Made by a program: the position numbers and the translations under genes. From assembly GCA_963723745.1 (NCBI GenBank), contig CAVRRZ010000001.1:62001-126000 (forward strand): a DNA stretch of 64,000 nucleotides. Direction: 5' to 3'. Every line of letters begins with the position of its first letter. The stretch's first letter is position 1. The notes under the pieces are model-generated. The model was given only the letters and a program-made list of their open reading frames with translations. It made no database searches and had not been told where the DNA came from. Positions 63,197 to 64,000 of the stretch are shown piece after piece. The DNA comes from CAVRRZ01 sp963723745. Its GTDB lineage: Bacteria > Actinomycetota > Actinomycetes > Mycobacteriales > Geodermatophilaceae.

Positions 63197-64000
63197 ATGG
63201 GCAAGAAGGGTCGCGTGTTCGTCCGGGGATTGACCTCCGAGACGTACGGACTGAACCACTTCCGCCAGGCGCAGCTGGCCGTCGAGCGCGTCCGCGACGA
63301 CAGCGTCGTCACCGACGACGCCAAGGTCGGGCACTCCGGCGACAGCGAGAAGAGCCGCACCTGGTGGCGGATCGGCCCCGGTGACGAGGACTTCCTGACC
63401 CAGACGCTCCAGGTCCACTTCGTCGAGCTGCCGGGCGAGTCGGCCAACCACGGCCACGGCCACCAGAACGAGGCCGCCTTCTACATCCTCGAGGGCGCCG
63501 GCTACGAGATCCACGACGACCAGCGCTACGAGTGGGAGAAGGACGACCTCGTCTTCGTCCACACCGACTCGGTGCACCGGCACTTCAACCCCTACAAGGA
63601 GAAGGCCGTCGCCCTCGTCGTCAAGGCGAAGTGCTCGTGGATGTTCCTCGGCCTGATCCAGCAGGGCCGCAGCGGCCCGGTGGAGAACGAGGAGAAGTAC
63701 GGCCCGCGCGAGGACTGGTCGCAGATCTGGACCCCGGGCGTGCTGGACCGCAAGAAGGTCATCAAGCCGTCGGACTGCACCTGGGAGACCACCCAGCTCG
63801 GCCGCGTCCGGGTCATGAACGCCCCCGAGCGCACCGACGCCCGCCAGTTCTCCGTCGACGCCCTCGAGCTGCAGGTTCCGGCCGGCAGCCGCTCGGGCAA
63901 GTACTGGAAGATGGCCGACGAGGTGCACTACATCCTCGAGGGCGACGGCTACGCGCTCATGTGGGAGGTCGAGGCCGAGATCGCGGAGAAGTACTACGCC
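63197..64000 (+). CDS. bicupin protein, 3' truncated by window end
   Basis: 268 codons seen, no stop. Starts MGKKGRVFVRGLTSETYGLN after GGGAGCGAGG. The first cupin has HGHGHQNEAAFYILEGAG, giving the His-x-His-x4-Glu metal site, then VFVHTDSVHRHFNPY. A second cupin begins near KMADEVHYILEGDGYALMWE. The layout resembles ring-cleaving dioxygenases such as gentisate dioxygenase or other bicupins. Substrate unknown. Confidence 0.85.
   Translation, partial: MGKKGRVFVRGLTSETYGLNHFRQAQLAVERVRDDSVVTDDAKVGHSGDSEKSRTWWRIGPGDEDFLTQTLQVHFVELPGESANHGHGHQNEAAFYILEGAGYEIHDDQRYEWEKDDLVFVHTDSVHRHFNPYKEKAVALVVKAKCSWMFLGLIQQGRSGPVENEEKYGPREDWSQIWTPGVLDRKKVIKPSDCTWETTQLGRVRVMNAPERTDARQFSVDALELQVPAGSRSGKYWKMADEVHYILEGDGYALMWEVEAEIAEKYYA

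Noticed and set aside
1..64000. tRNA, rRNA or CRISPR array
   Set aside because: Reading both strands I saw no cloverleaf with a T-loop GTTCRANNC in context, no rRNA signature and no spaced repeats.

Overview
The window is very GC-rich coding DNA with many GTG starts and 4-base ATGA/GTGA gene overlaps. It suggests an actinomycete, and the rex-hem operon next to a BldN-type sigma factor, mycothiol MshA, SenX3-RegX3, ribosomal protein bS22 and a 13E12-type DUF222/HNH protein all agree. A Geodermatophilaceae-like genome is my best guess, from recall of gene content only.

Layout. (1) 1-2235: 5'-truncated DUF222/HNH nuclease. (2) 2268-14365, minus strand: one long run of overlapping genes, rex-hemA-hemC-hemD-hemB-DUF3093-hemL-phosphatase-tlpA-ccdA-resB-ccsB, which makes heme and then attaches it to cytochrome c. 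A candidate Rex site lies upstream. (3) 14598-22428: glutaredoxin, acyl-CoA ligase, BldN-type sigma factor and its DUF5667 partner, HAD phosphatase, acyltransferase, epimerase, bS22 (32 aa) and an HTH protein. (4) 22713-28860: proC, a ProDH-like protein, DJ-1/PfpI protein, membrane protein, Ppx/GppA, a Cys-rich protein and a GlxA-type regulator. (5) 28876-30444: complete IS110-type insertion sequence, a GCACCC repeat and a long hairpin. (6) 30462-34028: regX3-senX3, divergent phoU, and gpmA. (7) 34086-55982: a catabolic island of about 22 kb. (8) 56486-60320: ybjN-like gene, mshA, SDR and murB. (9) 60384-64000: methyltransferase, alpha/beta hydrolase, spermidine synthase-like protein and a bicupin cut by the window end.

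From recall, the backbone has the same order as M. tuberculosis Rv0482 (murB) to Rv0529 (ccsA). The island sits between the gpm1 (Rv0489) and Rv0487/mshA equivalents, so it looks acquired or lineage-specific.

The island holds two NitT/TauT-type ABC importers, an MFS carrier, two IclR regulators, a nitrile hydratase-like pair, a nitrilase-family hydrolase, a creatinase-like M24 protein, a DHPON hydrolase-like alpha/beta hydrolase, an amidohydrolase, a class III CoA-transferase and a complete three-gene biotin-dependent carboxylase. I read it as uptake, C-N or nitrile hydrolysis, CoA activation and carboxylation of an unknown small acid. Three of its promoter regions share sequence motifs, which suggests one regulon. 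This is the best candidate for an undescribed system.

Caution: single-base frameshifts break many conserved genes in three clusters (about 2.3-6.5, 14.8-22.4 and 56.5-59.8 kb), while the genes between them are clean. Sequence error is more likely than mass pseudogenisation, so these genes are annotated as single loci spanning the breaks.
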